NCBI GenBank assembly: GCA_963422465.1
Contig: OY730173.1
Location: 2,294,001-2,358,000, forward strand
Reading direction: 5' to 3'
Source of the DNA: Lichina pygmaea
Lineage: Eukaryota; Ascomycota; Lichinomycetes; Lichinales; Lichinaceae
DNA length: 64,000 bases
Made by a program: the position numbers and the translations under genes
The notes under the pieces: model-generated
Seen by the model: only the letters and a program-made list of their open reading frames with translations
Told to the model about the DNA's origin: nothing
Databases searched by the model: none
In this document: positions 21,986 through 35,295 of the stretch, piece by piece
How positions within the stretch are numbered: position 1 is the stretch's first letter
Layout of the letters: each line of letters begins with the position of its first letter

Positions 21986-23334
21986 ATGCTGCAAGCTCAG
22001 CACATCTTCTCTCACCAGCACCAGTATCCGCATAGCGAGCCATGGATTCACCAGCAACAGGCCCAGCAGGCCCAACAGCACTCCCATCAGGCCGCCCAAG
22101 TTCAAGCTCAGGTCCAGGCACAGGCGCAGGCTCAGGCCCAGGCTGCCGCTGCCGCCGCCGCGGCGGCCCAGCAGCAGCACTACAACCGCATCGCGGCAAA
22201 CGTCTCGAGCCGTAACCTGCATGCCGACCACGTGGGCCAGGGATCGATGACGCTGGAGAACGGTATCAGCGAGGAGAATCGACGCGTCTTGGGCTGGATC
22301 GCGGAGCTGATGAACGGCGACTCGCGAGAGGCCGCTCTCCTGGAACTCAGCAAGAAGAGGGAGCAGGTTCCGGAGCTCGCTTTGATCCTCTGGCACTCGT
22401 TCGGTCAGTCACGTACCACTTTCTGCGCTCAGGATCGGTGACGTATCGCCTGCTGACTCCATGCTGCTTTGGTCTTGCAGGCGTCATGACGTCGCTGTTG
22501 CAGGAGATCATCTCGGTGTATCCCCTTCTCAACCCATCCCAGCTTACGGCCGCCGCTTCAAACCGGGTCTGCAACGCACTGGCCCTCCTGCAATGTGTTG
22601 CGTCCCACAACGAGACACGGGGGCTCTTTCTCGCTGGTGAGTCTGCGGCGCATGGGTTCGGAGCGTCATCGGCTTGGTCTGTATGTGGGACTGACTCTCC
22701 GCTCCAGCCCACATCCCGTTGTTTCTCTACCCCTTTCTCAATACGACCTCCAAGTCTCGGCCTTTCGAGTACCTTCGCCTGACCTCCCTTGGAGTCATCG
22801 GGGCCTTGGTCAAGAACGATTCTTCGGAGGTCATCAATTTCCTCCTGACGACGGAGATCATCCCGCTGTGCCTTCGGATCATGGAGACCGGCTCCGAGCT
22901 GAGCAAGACGGTCGCCATCTTCATCGTGCAGAAGATTCTTCTCGACGACATGGGGCTCGCGTACATCTGCGCCACGTACGAGCGATTCTACGCCGTGGGG
23001 ACGGTCCTCAGTAACATGGTCTCGCAACTGGTGGAACAGCAGACGGTCCGCTTGCTCAAGCACGTCGTCCGCTGCTTCCTTCGGTGAGTCTCCCGCGCCT
23101 TGCGAGCCACCACCCTCGGCCCACCCGGGTGACCGTGCCAGCTAACTCGAGAGGTGTAGTCTGAGCGACAATGCGCGAGCTCGGGAGGCTCTCCGCCAAT
23201 GTCTCCCCGAACCGCTGCGCGATGCTACCTTTTCCTCCGTGCTCCGCGACGACGCGGCCACGAAACGTTGCCTGGCTCAGCTGCTCATCAATCTTTCGGA
23301 CAATGTGGTCGACTCCCACCACCAAGGCATCTAA
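21986..23334 (+). CDS. CAF40: CCR4-NOT subunit Caf40/Rcd1
   Basis: Cell-differentiation protein Rcd1/CNOT9 family, a scaffold subunit of the CCR4-NOT mRNA deadenylation complex. Four exons (21986-22403, 22481-22636, 22708-23083, 23160-23334) join in phase to 374 residues. The N-terminal ~75 residues are Gln/Ala-rich (QQQ, QAQAQ and an A9 run). The armadillo-like core is highly conserved: [81 protein letters not shown] and [19 protein letters not shown]. The start at 21986 was chosen because the core family begins soon after the Q-rich tail; an upstream in-frame start at 21794 would add a His/Ser-rich leader with no family support. Confidence 0.95.
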
Positions 23335-24682
23335 CACTCCGGTGCCGCCGCCGTTCTTACGTCAGCCAGCCGTGTGAAAGGCCTGGGACAGACGCGCAAA
23401 CACCCTCTCCCCCACACGCTAGAAAGGATTTGGTCACCTCCCGCCATCTTTTGCTTCACATGCTTTCTTCTCCCTGCCTCATAGCTCCGATTACTTCCTT
23501 CCCAATCCTTCGACCAAGCTTGAGCCATGCTGGCAATGGCGATCTAGAGCGGCTAGGATGATCATGATTTTTTTTTTCAATCAGGCTTTGGCGTCCCTAT
23601 CGGTCCAGGTGTCGGGTCATATCCAGTCTTTGCTCCGAGTCACGGGACACGAATCTCTCCCTCTCCTCTCTGTATCTTTCTTTTTGTCAGCTCACGTTCT
23701 AGGGAGCCACGTGGACATAAGGTACGGGAACGGGAAATGACAACGAGCAAACAGACAGGGCGACACGACACTACGCATCATCGAACGGACGCTCATCTCT
23801 CGGTCTTGCTTCTTCGGTGGCCTCACTCTATTGCTCGATCGACCCACGGCTACCATAATGGGCATGCATATACACATACATCATCTGCCGGCGCTTGGAG
23901 GGAGCTGGGCTGGGAGAATGGGCATTGACAGGAAGGAGGGAAAACGGACAAAACAGACTGCCCGTATTTCTTGTCTCTCCGTCTTCTTTTAGCTTGTTGC
24001 TGGCATGTGATCTCTCTCTGGCAGACTCATCATAGGAAGCATCGTCATCTCTCCTTTAGCCTTTTCGAACCCTTCGGTATTCTCATATCTTCCACGCCTG
24101 CTTTGCGCATCCTGCTGCGTACACAAGAGGAGCTCCGTGAAAACGACGCCGGTATACCTCATCTGCATTGCTGTTCCCCATCTCCTTCTGCTTTATATAC
24201 CTTAGCTGCATCATCTGGTGTCAGGTGCCTTCCATCCGGCTTTCGGCATTTCTCTGAGGAGGCTATGCATGAGACCTTTACGACAGCTTAGATCTGCGTC
24301 CCACAACAACGTAGTGACACCCGATGTGCGTAGGATGCCAGTCACTATATCTAATTGCAGTTTCATCGTCGGTAGGAATATGTACATTTACGGAGGACAA
24401 TAGCAAAATAGAGCAAAGAGTCCCACCCAGGCAGTGCCAGGCGTGCCAGCACGGCCAGGTACGACTACATGATATCACGGCGGTCAGATGAGTCAGCGAT
24501 CTCGGAAAAATAATTTTCCGGAAAGATTACCTCATCGGCCGCTCCACACCGTGCACACTTCCGCGCGCAGGAAGCGCGTTTCACGAAATAAGTTGGGCCG
24601 GCTTTAGAGAGATATCTCCACGTCCCTCACAACACATCTCTCACTCGTACATCCGAGCATCTTCTTCCATAACCGTGCCATC
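23335..24682. other. Intergenic between CAF40 and the PHD gene
   Basis: 3' UTR of CAF40 and promoter of the DDT/PHD gene. Short pyrimidine-rich stretches occur, but no supported coding or RNA gene. Confidence 0.5.
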
Positions 24683-27600
24683 ATGACGGGTCGCAAGCGC
24701 GGCCGTCAGGAGCTCGAGGCCGACGGCGCCTCCCACGAACCTTCAATCCTCAATCGTATCAGGAACATGTGGCAGTTTGCCAATCTCATGCAGTTCCTCT
24801 TCACCTTCGGCAAGGCTGTCCGAATAGACGAGAACCTGGCGATCGAGGTATGCACGTCTGTTGCGTCGCTGCCGGGCGGTCCTTTGACTCCCCATAGCTG
24901 AGGCTGACGGGGCTTGCCCCCTGCAGGACCTCGAGACCGAGCTTCGAAAACCTGGCCATTCAGAGAAACTGACCGAGATCGGCCTCGGCCTCCTCAAATT
25001 CATCACCTCACATCGAGGTCTGACGTACGGGCCAGGCTACATTCCGCGTCTCTCTTTCATGGTACGGTGCTTACGGGACTACAGTACGGACATGTTTGAC
25101 GAGCACACGCGACGCCAGTATCAGCAACGCGCGCCAGAGCGCAACCCTTTCGGCGATGACGAGAAAGCAGCAAGGTTCTCCGAACTGGACATCTTCACCA
25201 AGGTGAGCCGCCACCAGGATTGTGTCTACTTGAGATGGAAAATGACAGCGCTACAGATACGCGTTCTCTATCAGCTGGCTCAATGGACCATGGTCCATAG
25301 CGACAGGATCCGTGAGCGGATGGAAGACAAGAAAGATCGGGAGCAAGCCTACTGGGTGAGCATCTGCTCCGCTGTCCTGAGTGGCCGTCTGCTGACCCTG
25401 TTGCAGCGTGTTGACCCTACGGGCTGGGATGCCGATGAGCGAACTTACTTCCTACTCGACGATAATCGACTCTATCGCCGGACTGACCCGGCTCCCCCTC
25501 CTCCCCCCGCTCCGAAACCGAAGAAGAACTCGAAGAAGGCCAAGGCTCTCGCGAGGGCTGAGAAGCGCCGAAAGCTCGCCGGCGGTGACCCTGCTGATGA
25601 GACCAGCATTGCCGACAACGACGGTGCAGGGTCAGAGAGCAAGCTCGTCGATGATGGCTTTGGAGGGTTCAAATGGGAATGCATCGCCATCACGACGGAC
25701 GACTACAAGCGGTTCATGGAGAACATCAAGCGCAGCAAAGATCCGAACGAGCAAAGCCTGTACGAACGCTGTCGCGACGACATTATGCCGGTCGTCGAGA
25801 AGGCCGAGGAAGAGCTGCACCGCAAGATGGCCAAGAGAGAGAAGGAACTGCGAAATCTGGCAAGGTTGGCGACGGCGAAGCGATCCAGCCGCATCGCAGG
25901 CAAGGCCGAGAGAGAACGGGAAGAGGCGGAGGCGGCCGAGGCGGAGCGAAAGCGACACGCGGATCTGGCTGCGGCGAGGAAGGAACAGGAGCGGCTGGCC
26001 AGATTGGAACGGGTACGTGGGATTCCAGCCGGTCAAGCGGGCATGCAGCGTCTGACGTGTGGTTCTAGGAACGCGAGTCGCGCATCATGACGCGCGAGCA
26101 ACGACTCAAGGAGCGCGAGACGCGTCGGACGCTGCAAGAGCAGGAGCTTGCCAGCCTGTCGGAGGACAGCAAGAAGGCGGGCGAGGCGGAGGTACGAATG
26201 TCGGAGAGGCATATCAAGGGAGAGATTGAGAAGCGCAAGAAGCAGCTCGAGGCGCTCGAGCCGAAAGACGAATGGTTCTTTGACTGCTCGGGATGTGGGG
26301 TCTACGGCGAGAATGTGGTTCGTTGCTCTCGTTCCTCTTTCGGCCGGGCGTCGGTTCGGCGGCTTACAGGTCTGTGCAGGACGACGGCACGAGCACGATC
26401 GCGTGCGAGAAATGCGACGTCTGGCAGCATCTCAGCTGCCTCGGCATCAGCGAGACCGCGGCGAAGCAGAGGGACTTCCACTTCATCTGCAGCCTCTGCA
26501 AGCGTCGCGAGGAAGACCGCAAGAAGTCGGCCCGGAACCCGATCAAGCTGAACTTCCGCAAGCTAGGGGCTTCGACGTCGCCGCCGATGGGCCAGGCGGG
26601 CGTCACGGTCAGCGCCAACGGGTCGCCCATCAAGAGGAAGAGCAGCGAGGACCATCACGGTGCGTCGAAGAAGGTCAAGCAGACTGGCAGTGGCACGATG
26701 GGCGGCCAGTCGCGGGCTGTCGGCGGCGCGGCGAGCAGTCTGTCGAGGCCGGCAACGGCCAACGGGGGAGAGGCTCCGTCGTCCCACCCGCCTCTCTACA
26801 CGTGGTCTCATGGATCGTCAAACGGCATTGCTGCGTCGTCGACGCGGAGCTCGGATGTCTCGTTCGTCGCCAACGGCATGACTTCTTCCCATCCGAACGG
26901 GGCTTCCACCGGAGCGGCCGATCCTGCCGGCAATCAGGCGCCAGCCAGCATCGGCCAGTTGAGCAGTCTCGACGCCTCGGGTGGGGGGTCCAGCTCCGCA
27001 ACCTCACCAGGCTTGCAGCTGGCAGCGTCCAACGGCGTCGCCCGCGGTGCGTCTGGCCTGCCACAGTCCACCGAATCTCGACCTGGCTCGCCCACCAAGC
27101 CATCCGGATCTGGCCCGTCTCAGAACAAGGCTTTCATCAAGGACAGCCACGCGATCTTCACGCCGGGGCCCCGCATCGGCAACCCGGCCGTCAACGGCGT
27201 CTTCTCGGGCACGCCGAAGCTGGATCCGTCGCCGGGCGTGCACAAGACTCCTGGATCGCTCGCCCCAGGGGGTTCGAATGGCTGTGCGCATGAATCTTCC
27301 GCCACGATGACGCCGTCGGCTGCGGTCTCGGCGCTTCCTCCGTCGTCGTCGGGAATCTCCCCCACCAAGCGCTCCCCTCGGCCGTCTTCGTCGCCCAAGG
27401 TCGGGCCCATCTCGGCAGGCAAGGGCATGGCCATGGTCTTGCAGGAGGACACGCCGCTGCTCCACGCCGCGCCGATGCTCAGTCCGAGTCCGCAGCAGGT
27501 CGACCTCACGCCGCCGCAGAAGAAGTGGACGGGAGCCGCACCGCCGCCTCCGGCCGAGCTCGGCGTCCAACTCCAGGCGCAGTCTCTTGCGGCGCAGGCT

Positions 27601-27693
27601 CCCATGTCGAAAGCCGATCATCTCCGATCTCCTTCTCCAGCTCCGGCCGTCGTGGGTCCGGCAGGTACGACGAACGGGACGACGCACCATTGA
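24683..27693 (+). CDS. DDT/WHIM and PHD-finger chromatin protein
   Basis: Six exons (24683-24847, 24927-25202, 25257-25355, 25407-26012, 26069-26317, 26380-27693) give 902 residues. Residues ~20-120 resemble a DDT/WHIM1 helix module (FANLMQFLFTFGKAV, LLKFITSHRGLTYGPGYIP), and DPTGWDADERTYFLLDDNRL is the WHIM-type tryptophan box found in RSF1/CECR2-like partners of ISWI remodellers. Residues ~260-450 are a highly charged coiled coil. A PHD finger follows (CSGCG, C.KCDVWQH, C.GI, F.C.LC, with C4HC3 spacing), then a ~400-residue Ser/Pro-rich tail. The second intron (54 nt) is a multiple of three without a stop, so retention would leave the frame open. The C-terminus may instead splice from GTACGA at 27665 to give PLTVI. 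Nuclear chromatin role inferred from domains. Confidence 0.85.
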
Positions 27694-28149
27694 CGGTGGA
27701 TCAGCCGAGCACGACGAGTTCATTATCCTCTCTGGGGCAACTAACGACACAGGACCTCTCACGGTCATCTAAAGATGAACACCCACCACTCCAAGCACCA
27801 CCAGCTTAAGCCTACACGCCTACCAGCAGGAGAGATGTACCAGACCATCTCTAGTTCTTGGCGTACGACGAGGGGATATGCGAAGGATGATGATGGACGA
27901 CATACGACGACGTACAACGACGGGAAGAAAAAGAGGTGCGGATGAAGGTCAGGACAGATCGATTCGGACCTGTGTCTTTAAAAGTATAGAGAGAATTTTC
28001 AAGAAAGAATGGGGTTGAGTGCTACTTGTATTGTTCGTTGGGTTACGTGGTCGTTGCGGTGCTATTTCATCGTCGTAGCACCGGCCTTACTGTTTGGGTG
28101 GGATGCTAATCAGGAGGCTCTACTGGTGTGCAGAGTATGCGAGGGTGTT
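27694..28149. other. 3' flank of the PHD-finger gene
   Basis: Probably the 3' UTR of the upstream gene; no further coding feature is seen. Confidence 0.5.
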
Positions 28150-28430
28150 TTTTCTTCTTCTTCTTCGCCTTCTTCTCTTGTGCCCTTCTTCTTCTCTCCC
28201 TCTTGTGCTCTTCATTCTCCTTCTCTCGTTCCTTTTTTTTTCTCTCTCCTTCCTCACATGACTCAACTCCAGGTGCACTACATACATGATTCCATCCATC
28301 CATCCATCCATCCATCCCCTTGTGCCCGCTCCATCTGTCTTCATCTGTCTTCATCCATCTTCATCCCTCTCCATCCCCACTCCACTCCCTTCCCTCCACC
28401 CGTCTCCATCCCCGCTCCATCCATCCTCCA
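28150..28430. repeat. Pyrimidine-rich simple repeats, including (CATC)n
   Basis: TTC/CTT-rich DNA passes into a run of CATC tetramers near 28285-28316 and then CCATCTTCATC variants. Frames through it are repeat artefacts. Confidence 0.9.
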
Positions 28431-31400
28431 GCCTCCACGTCCTCAGTGCTCTCATGCCTCGTACACTTCCTCGACCGCCTTTCCCTCCACGGAACCTGCT
28501 ACACGGAAGACGAAATGTCGAACCTGAAATACAGAACAAGAAATCCAGGACATGAGACCGAGGTGAGAGAATACATTCACAGCCAAAGTAAGATCACGCT
28601 GATCGATTGGAACGACCGAGCGGTAAGTAGATGATGTACCGTGCATGTCAGTAGAGCTACCGTGAGAGCCAGCTGGAGCAGCTGCTCTCGTGAGAGAGCC
28701 ACCGTCGCGAGAGCTACCGTGAGAAGTATCACGATCTAGAGATGGACAGCTAGACAGGGAGCTAGAGCCACTGTCTTTCCGAAAGCTACTCTTGTTGGAA
28801 CTTTTACCGCAAGAGCTACGTGGAGCTACTACCGGGCCAGCCCACTGCCAACAGGGCACTTGTCATCACCTTTTTCTTCTTGCCCGGTTTCTTGTTGTGG
28901 GACTGCACGTCTCTTTCTTTTGTACGGAGCTACGGTACAATACTTTACGGTACAGTGACTAGATTGATGGTCGAGATCAATCACTATTCAATCCCACGCT
29001 TGACCATCTCCCGCCCTCCGTGCCCTCCCTTTGCCCCAGGCTCTTCACTGCCCTCCAGGCTCTTCACGGCCCTTGCAGTACTGTACATACGTCATGTTCT
29101 AGACCCACCGATTGACGCGGCACGGGGGAGAGGGAGGGAGAGAGAGAGATTCGTGTACAGCTGTTGATGTTCACGATGATCAACCTCGCCGTATGCTTTT
29201 GTTTGATGTGGGGTACGGTACGGTACGTAACAGACGGTACGGTACGGTACGGTGCGGTACGGGAGAGCTTGGGATGGACGGCAGATCATGACGGACGTGA
29301 TGATGCTCCGCAGGTCGAAATCTTGGCGGAGAGTACATACTACATACGTACAGTACATGCGTACGTACGAGGGTGCGTAGACGGCAGTGGAGATGCCTAG
29401 AGCCAGAGCCAGAGCTAGGCGTTGCCAAGGCTGGACGGTGTGGCCGTCGAGATGAACAAAGTGCCGTCGATGGAGAGAGAGTATGTGTCTTCCCACGTTG
29501 CCGCAAGCGGCTCGAGACCGGCTAGGATAAGTCACGGGATCAAGAACAAGGCAGCACGTGCCCTTCTTCCCTCTTGAGGCTCAGGCGGCTTGGAAATCAA
29601 ATTGTCCGATAGGTACGTACATACGTACGTACGACAGATGTATGGAGGTACAGACGGACAGACGGACAGACGTACGAGGAGTCGACGCCGACGAAATAGG
29701 TTCGGCCTACGTAGCCAAGCTGAAACCGGCACGACGCAGCCGGCGACGCTACCGTGCCGGCGCGAAGAGGAAAGAGGAAAAAAAACGGTGGGGTAACTCC
29801 CGGACAGTACATGCGCAGCGCCAGCCCTGGCTCGGGCTCTGGCTCTGATCGGAGCCGAGATATCCGGTTGAGTGGGGCTTGGCTGTACTTGGTTCTGCTT
29901 GGCTCTGCTCGAGGCTGTGTGTCGGCGATGCATCCGGTCCCGTTCCGTCCTCGGCGTCTCGTTGTGTATGTATTCGGTGCTGCGGTGTTTGGTGGTAGGT
30001 ATGCAAGGTTGAGCTGTCAAGGTTCGAGGGGAAAGAGGCCGGAATAGGAAAGTGAGAGAGAGGGGGAGGGCGCGCCGACTGGCAGCTGTCGCTGACAGAT
30101 CACGGCCCTGCCTTGGCGGCTCAAACGTCACTCCGCCGAAGGGATGATGACGCTGCTTGCCAGCAGAGCCAACGACGGCTTGAACGCGCGATCGCCCTCG
30201 ACGATACTCGACCAGACAGTAGCTCGAGCACTAGCCCTCCGCGCCCCCTCGTACACAGGTAACGTGCGTACAAACGATACGTAGCCCTCAGTAGCTCGTA
30301 TCGAGGCGCAGGGACCCTGCCGTCGCCGCTGCAGCCCTGCTGATCGACGTTCGCGTAGGTTGAGAAGATCGCCAATCGTCCAGATGCGCCGAACCGAGCC
30401 AAGTACGAAGCGATCAGGTTACGGTGGCAACGGCCTGCCTCGTACGTACAGCACAGTACGTATGTACGCTGGCGCATGCAAGGGTCGTTCTCCCGGGGGG
30501 TGGGGGGGGGGGTGTTGTCGTCTGATGCAGAGGCCGGGCACCGGGCGATATTTGGCCGGCCAACGCTTGGCTGGAAGGGACCTGGAATGAAACAAGAACA
30601 AGAGGTTGCGCCGGGAGAAGAAAACAATGACGCAAGTGGGGCTGCTTTTGTCATGGGTAATCATGTTTGGAAAGGTTGACCGGAAAGGGAAATTGTAGAA
30701 CATCAATCTGTCGACGACGGATGGGGCTGGAAGTGGATGACCGATGACATGTCTGTATCTGTGCTGCATAAACAGGAGTGTAGCGGTAGTCGTCACTAGT
30801 AGAGGGCACAGTAGTGTCTGAGGTCTTCACCCCCTCTCCCCATCTCAATCTTAGAGTACTGTAACTTACTTCCGTACAGAGTAGATGTCTAGCAAGAGCA
30901 CTTACAATCCTGCCAGTTGAAGTTGTTGCTTTCATGACACTCCACCCTGTTTGTTCCACCTACTCACTAAAGTACAATCAATCATCCGTCCCCTCCGACG
31001 GTCCATCAGTCCATCCATCCATCTGTCTATCTGTCTATCAGCACCACTACCACTCAACCACAAGATCTTAAACAGTCACCAAAACCTCCCTACATCAACC
31101 TCGACATCTCAGAATGTTGATGTCAGACAGAGAAAGTCACAGCTTGTCAGTCTAGGCAGCTCACCCTTTGCTGTTTGGCAGATCATCATGTGGTGTCTGT
31201 TATCATCAGATCTCCCAAGATCTACAAGCTCGTTCATTCAAGATGTTGATAGGTTCTTGTCTCTCTTTTTCTTCCCCCACCACTGTCATCTTCCTTCGTC
31301 ACTTTCGTAAGTCGACCATCATCAGGCATGAGATCTCCCCCCCCTCCATCTTTTTTTCTTTTCCTCCTCTCCAGTCTCACCCACCGCCACGATTGTAACG

Positions 31401-31950
31401 ACGTATTCGACGGCCATGAACGTAATCCCCCACGCTCACAAATCTCTCAGCCTCGACCCTTTCAACTTTGGCTCTCATCGACGCAAATATCATCTCTGGT
31501 GCTCGTCGTGCTCGTCGTGCCTGTCGTGCCTGTCGTGCCCCCTCGAGCAATCTCTCTTCTCATGCGGCTTCCGTCTTCTAGCCGCAGCGTAGCTGAACCT
31601 CAGCCTTGACTCCAGCCTCAGCCCTGCCCTGAGCTCCATCCTCGGCTTCAGCTTCGATCCCGAGCTCGAAGAGCATCGAGTCCAAAGATAGCAATAAGAT
31701 CAAGAACAAGAACGGTCTAAAGACGAGAATAGGACAGCTGTGGAGAACAGCTGCAGCTTCACGCGAACAGATTTTCTACCCCTTCTTCTTTTTCTTCTTC
31801 TTCTTCTCGTCTTTCGTTCTTCTTTTGCTTCTTCCTTCCTTCTCCTTCTTCTCCTTCTTCCACACCACCCGACATCACACCACACCCAAACCAACCAACC
31901 AAACCCCCCCACAGACACACACACACACTCATCAGACGGTTACACGACCG
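28431..31950. other. Gene-free interval of the 10-kb accessory block
   Basis: No supported gene. Around 28640-28830 the words GAGCTACCGTGAGAG and variants recur. GTACGGTACG repeats occur at 29205-29265, and TACGTACGTACG words at 29335-29370 and 29605-29635. Large frames at 29532-30131 and 30121-30654 have low-complexity or repetitive composition and no domain. Pyrimidine-rich DNA resumes from about 31720. Confidence 0.5.
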
Positions 31951-32010
31951 ATGAAGAGCTACTCGGGGTACTCAGCGAGGCGAGGACCAACCAACGCCCA
32001 ATCAAACGGG
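31951..32010 (+). other. Possible orphan first exon (20 codons)
   Basis: After a long pyrimidine- and CA-rich leader typical of a fungal 5' UTR, an ATG opens MKSYSGYSARRG and ends exactly at a good donor (GGG|GTAGGT). No convincing continuing exon could be found downstream before the CpG-poor block. It may be the detached start of a gene, or chance. Confidence 0.22.
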
Positions 32011-32518
32011 GTAGGTTTACATCCCATCGCCGTTCATCCTCGCGTTCACCCGCCTCATCCTCCCAGCCCCGCCGCCGCCACATTCCCACTCATCCCCCCT
32101 TCTTCCCCCCAAGGCCGCCGCCAATCGCGTCGTGTCACCAAGGTTCTCCATTCTGCATTCCCATTTCCCATTTCCGTTTCCCATTCCCCATTCTACCTTT
32201 CCCATTCTGCCTTCTCGCATTCCCCATTCTATTTTGCTGCATCCTTCTTCCTCCCCTTCCTCCCCCTTTTCCCCCCTTCCCGTGCGTTGGAAGAAGAAGA
32301 CGAAGAACAAGATGGGGTTCTTTTCATGCGGGGCGTACCACCGGTGTGGTTACTTTCGTTCCGCGCTACACACTGTACTGTCGCGCCGCGCTATACCCGT
32401 ACGTACAGTATCATACTGTACTGTACCTGTACACACGCTGGGGGTGAGGCGACACGAAAAGAGAAGGGGCAGGGATGGGAGGGGGAGGGGGGGGGGGGAG
32501 GGAAGGACATCTTCTCTC
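32011..32518. other. Pyrimidine-rich non-coding DNA
   Basis: Repeated CCCATTC/CCATTTCC words (32150-32230), then C- and T-rich sequence, and a G-rich tract near 32476-32500. No gene seen. Confidence 0.5.
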
Positions 32519-33053
32519 GAGGTGTAGGAGGCCTGGACAGAGGATATACTTGTAGTTGTCCAACAGACATAGCTGCATACTGCTGTTGCCTTGTCTTGTC
32601 CCATGACACCAGCACACTGCTTCTGAAGCTGATACTAGTGTTTCTGCTGCTGTCACTGATGATGATGATGTTGATGATGATGTTGATACTGTCCTGCCCC
32701 TCTTCTATCTCTCTCCCATTCCTCTTTCATCCTCCCCACCTTCCCTCCATCTCATCTTCAAACTCTTTCTTCTCTTCTCTTCCCTCTCCCTCTCTCTCTA
32801 TCTCCATCCTCCAGTCTTGACCAGTTTTTTAAGATCTTGCCTGATCAAGATCTATCCAGAATGTACATCACAGAGTTTGAGCTTCAATTTTCAAATATCA
32901 TGACACCACCAAAAATTTGGTGGCTGCACTACATCTAAAAAAATCTTTGTACTGAATTATGTATGCACACACAGGCAGCACAGTATGTACATCTCTCTTT
33001 TCTCACTTTTATCCTCACTTCTTTATCTCAGGCAAGGTTATTGTGAACTGGCA

Positions 33054-33319
33054 ACCGGCCGGGGAATGAGTGTCTTGATTGATCTCTCTCCCTTCTAAAA
33101 TCTAGAAGCGACGACCAAGGAGAAAACTCTGCACACCGTCACGTGCAGACAAACAATTTAGCCGTCACTCAGGGGGAGGCTGATCTCTGAACCCCTGCAA
33201 ATCCTCGGGCTATCGACTCCCTGTCGAGTCCCTAGTTGACACCAATATACAGTGAGAGTTCTCTTCTCTCACGTGAGCTTGGCTCTAGCAGCAAGCAAGG
33301 ACTAGTCTTCTCACTCCCG
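33054..33319. other. CpG-normal island inside the CpG-depleted block
   Basis: About 270 bp with roughly a dozen CpGs (for example GCGACGACC, CGTCACGTG, CTCGGGCTATCGACTC) lie between two stretches with none. It could be a later insertion or a regulatory stretch that escaped mutation. No terminal repeats were confirmed by eye. Confidence 0.55.
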
Positions 33320-35295
33320 CAGCTGACAGTTATCCAGACAAGAAAGAATAGCTTCTCCACAGGCACAAGCAACATAAGCTTCAGACCCAGTGCAAGTTGT
33401 TAGGTATAGTGGTGAGTGGAAATAACCTGGAGCTTCTTGACTGTGTCCACCACCAAGAAGAAAAACTGAAAGCTGACCAAACAAAGTCAGATGAAGAAAG
33501 TGCAGAAGACAGACCTGTGGAAGCAATTCTCTAGTCTTGTTGATGTGCTAGACATGCTTCCTGATAACACCACTGTTTGTTGTCAAAACAAGCTACTCTG
33601 AGAGACTGAGAACACCACTCTGGATTACAACTATAAGCCTCTCTGATAGTGAAACTCCAGCAGTGAGTCTGGACCCACTAGAAAAACTTGATGGAGTATT
33701 AGCCAAGCTAAGTATTATAAAATCCACACTTGAACAGACTAAGAAAAAAGCCAGCTTACTGAGTATGTCAAGCAAAAAATATTCCAAGATTTAAGACTAA
33801 TTTCTCTCTGTGTACCACTATAACATAGCAGGCAATACAACAGTGAAAGACTAGATCACTATCACTGAAAGCAACATCACTACCTACTTTGGTGATCCTC
33901 TTGCGGACAGCAAGCTTTTCTGAAATAAACACTATACAGACAACACTTCTTTCATTAACTTATACAGACTACACTAGAGCAGTCTCTATCTACAGTTAGT
34001 TTTTTTCTTTACCACTTCTTGCAGAATAAGTAGTATAACAAAAGGCTAATTTGTTGATATCTGCAGAGGATAACACAGTGTTATTACATGTCCTAAGTGT
34101 CTATACCACAGCAAAGACTGAAGAGAGCAGGTGTGTCAGTTGTAGAGCCAGAGATCCAGCTTGTGTTCTGGAAGCTGATCAACACTCTCAAAGATGGCAA
34201 GTACTGTCCAGACTTTATGGACAACAAAAACTCAGCAGAGAAAAGATTCTATTAGAAGTTCTGGAACACTTGGGGAAGATCACAAAAAGTGGAGAGAAAG
34301 TATGTATACTTGCTGTTTGTGACCAGAAGGAAGATCTAACTCAAGTGGCAGACAAGACTGATAGAACAATACACAAACTCTGCTAGACACTATGCAGTCA
34401 GCCAGACAACTTCAACATAGGTGGTTCCCCACATCAACACATGTTCTTGAGCAACAGACCAGCTCTACTCACACAACTCTTCTGGCCACATCTCTGTCCC
34501 TGTCTCCAGTGCCTGCAATACTTCTGGCTCTGCTTGAACTCTGTCACTAGTCTCTGTTATACTTCTGGCTACATCTCTGGTTGATATTCTTGGCTCTACC
34601 TCTGACTCTACTCTCAGTACCTGTGATGTTTCTAATCTGACAATATCTGGACCTGCTGCTGTTCTGCCAGACCTAGACTGTAGCTATAACTACAAACATG
34701 ACAATGACTCTGAACCTCTTGTTATAGAGATAGTGAGGAACATTGTAAATGCTAGAGACAGAACCAGAGATAGTACTGAAGGCAGAGCTGGGACTGAAAT
34801 AGTGCAGTGGCTGAAGATCTCACAAGATACATCTCTGGTGGGAGATATTCCCTGATAGAGGTTAGAAAGATTTCAGGACCTGTAGAAAGCAGTGTTTAGT
34901 ATTTTGCTACAGTACAGTGTCAGTACAATTATTGTCTGTTCCAAGTTGAAATGTCCCAGATGCTACACAACTCTAAGCTTTGTGGTGCTACCCTATACTG
35001 GTACTCTGTTTTTATTTTTTTATTTTATTCTTACTCTGATTTGGCTGGTGAGCCATGCAGAACTTCTAGATACATGTTTGTTTTCTCAGAAAACCTTTGA
35101 AGGAATAAAAACTGAGACTTGGGTAAGACTAGGGAATTATCTGAGAGAATATGCAGTGTCTGAAGAAAATAAAATCACAGAGATGATGGGTTTTCTGGTA
35201 AGAGTTGGTGTGCTAAGTTAAACTGGTCTAGTCACTGGTACTCTGTACCAGTATGGTTCAGTTGGACAGTCACATTCAAGGATATACATATACCT

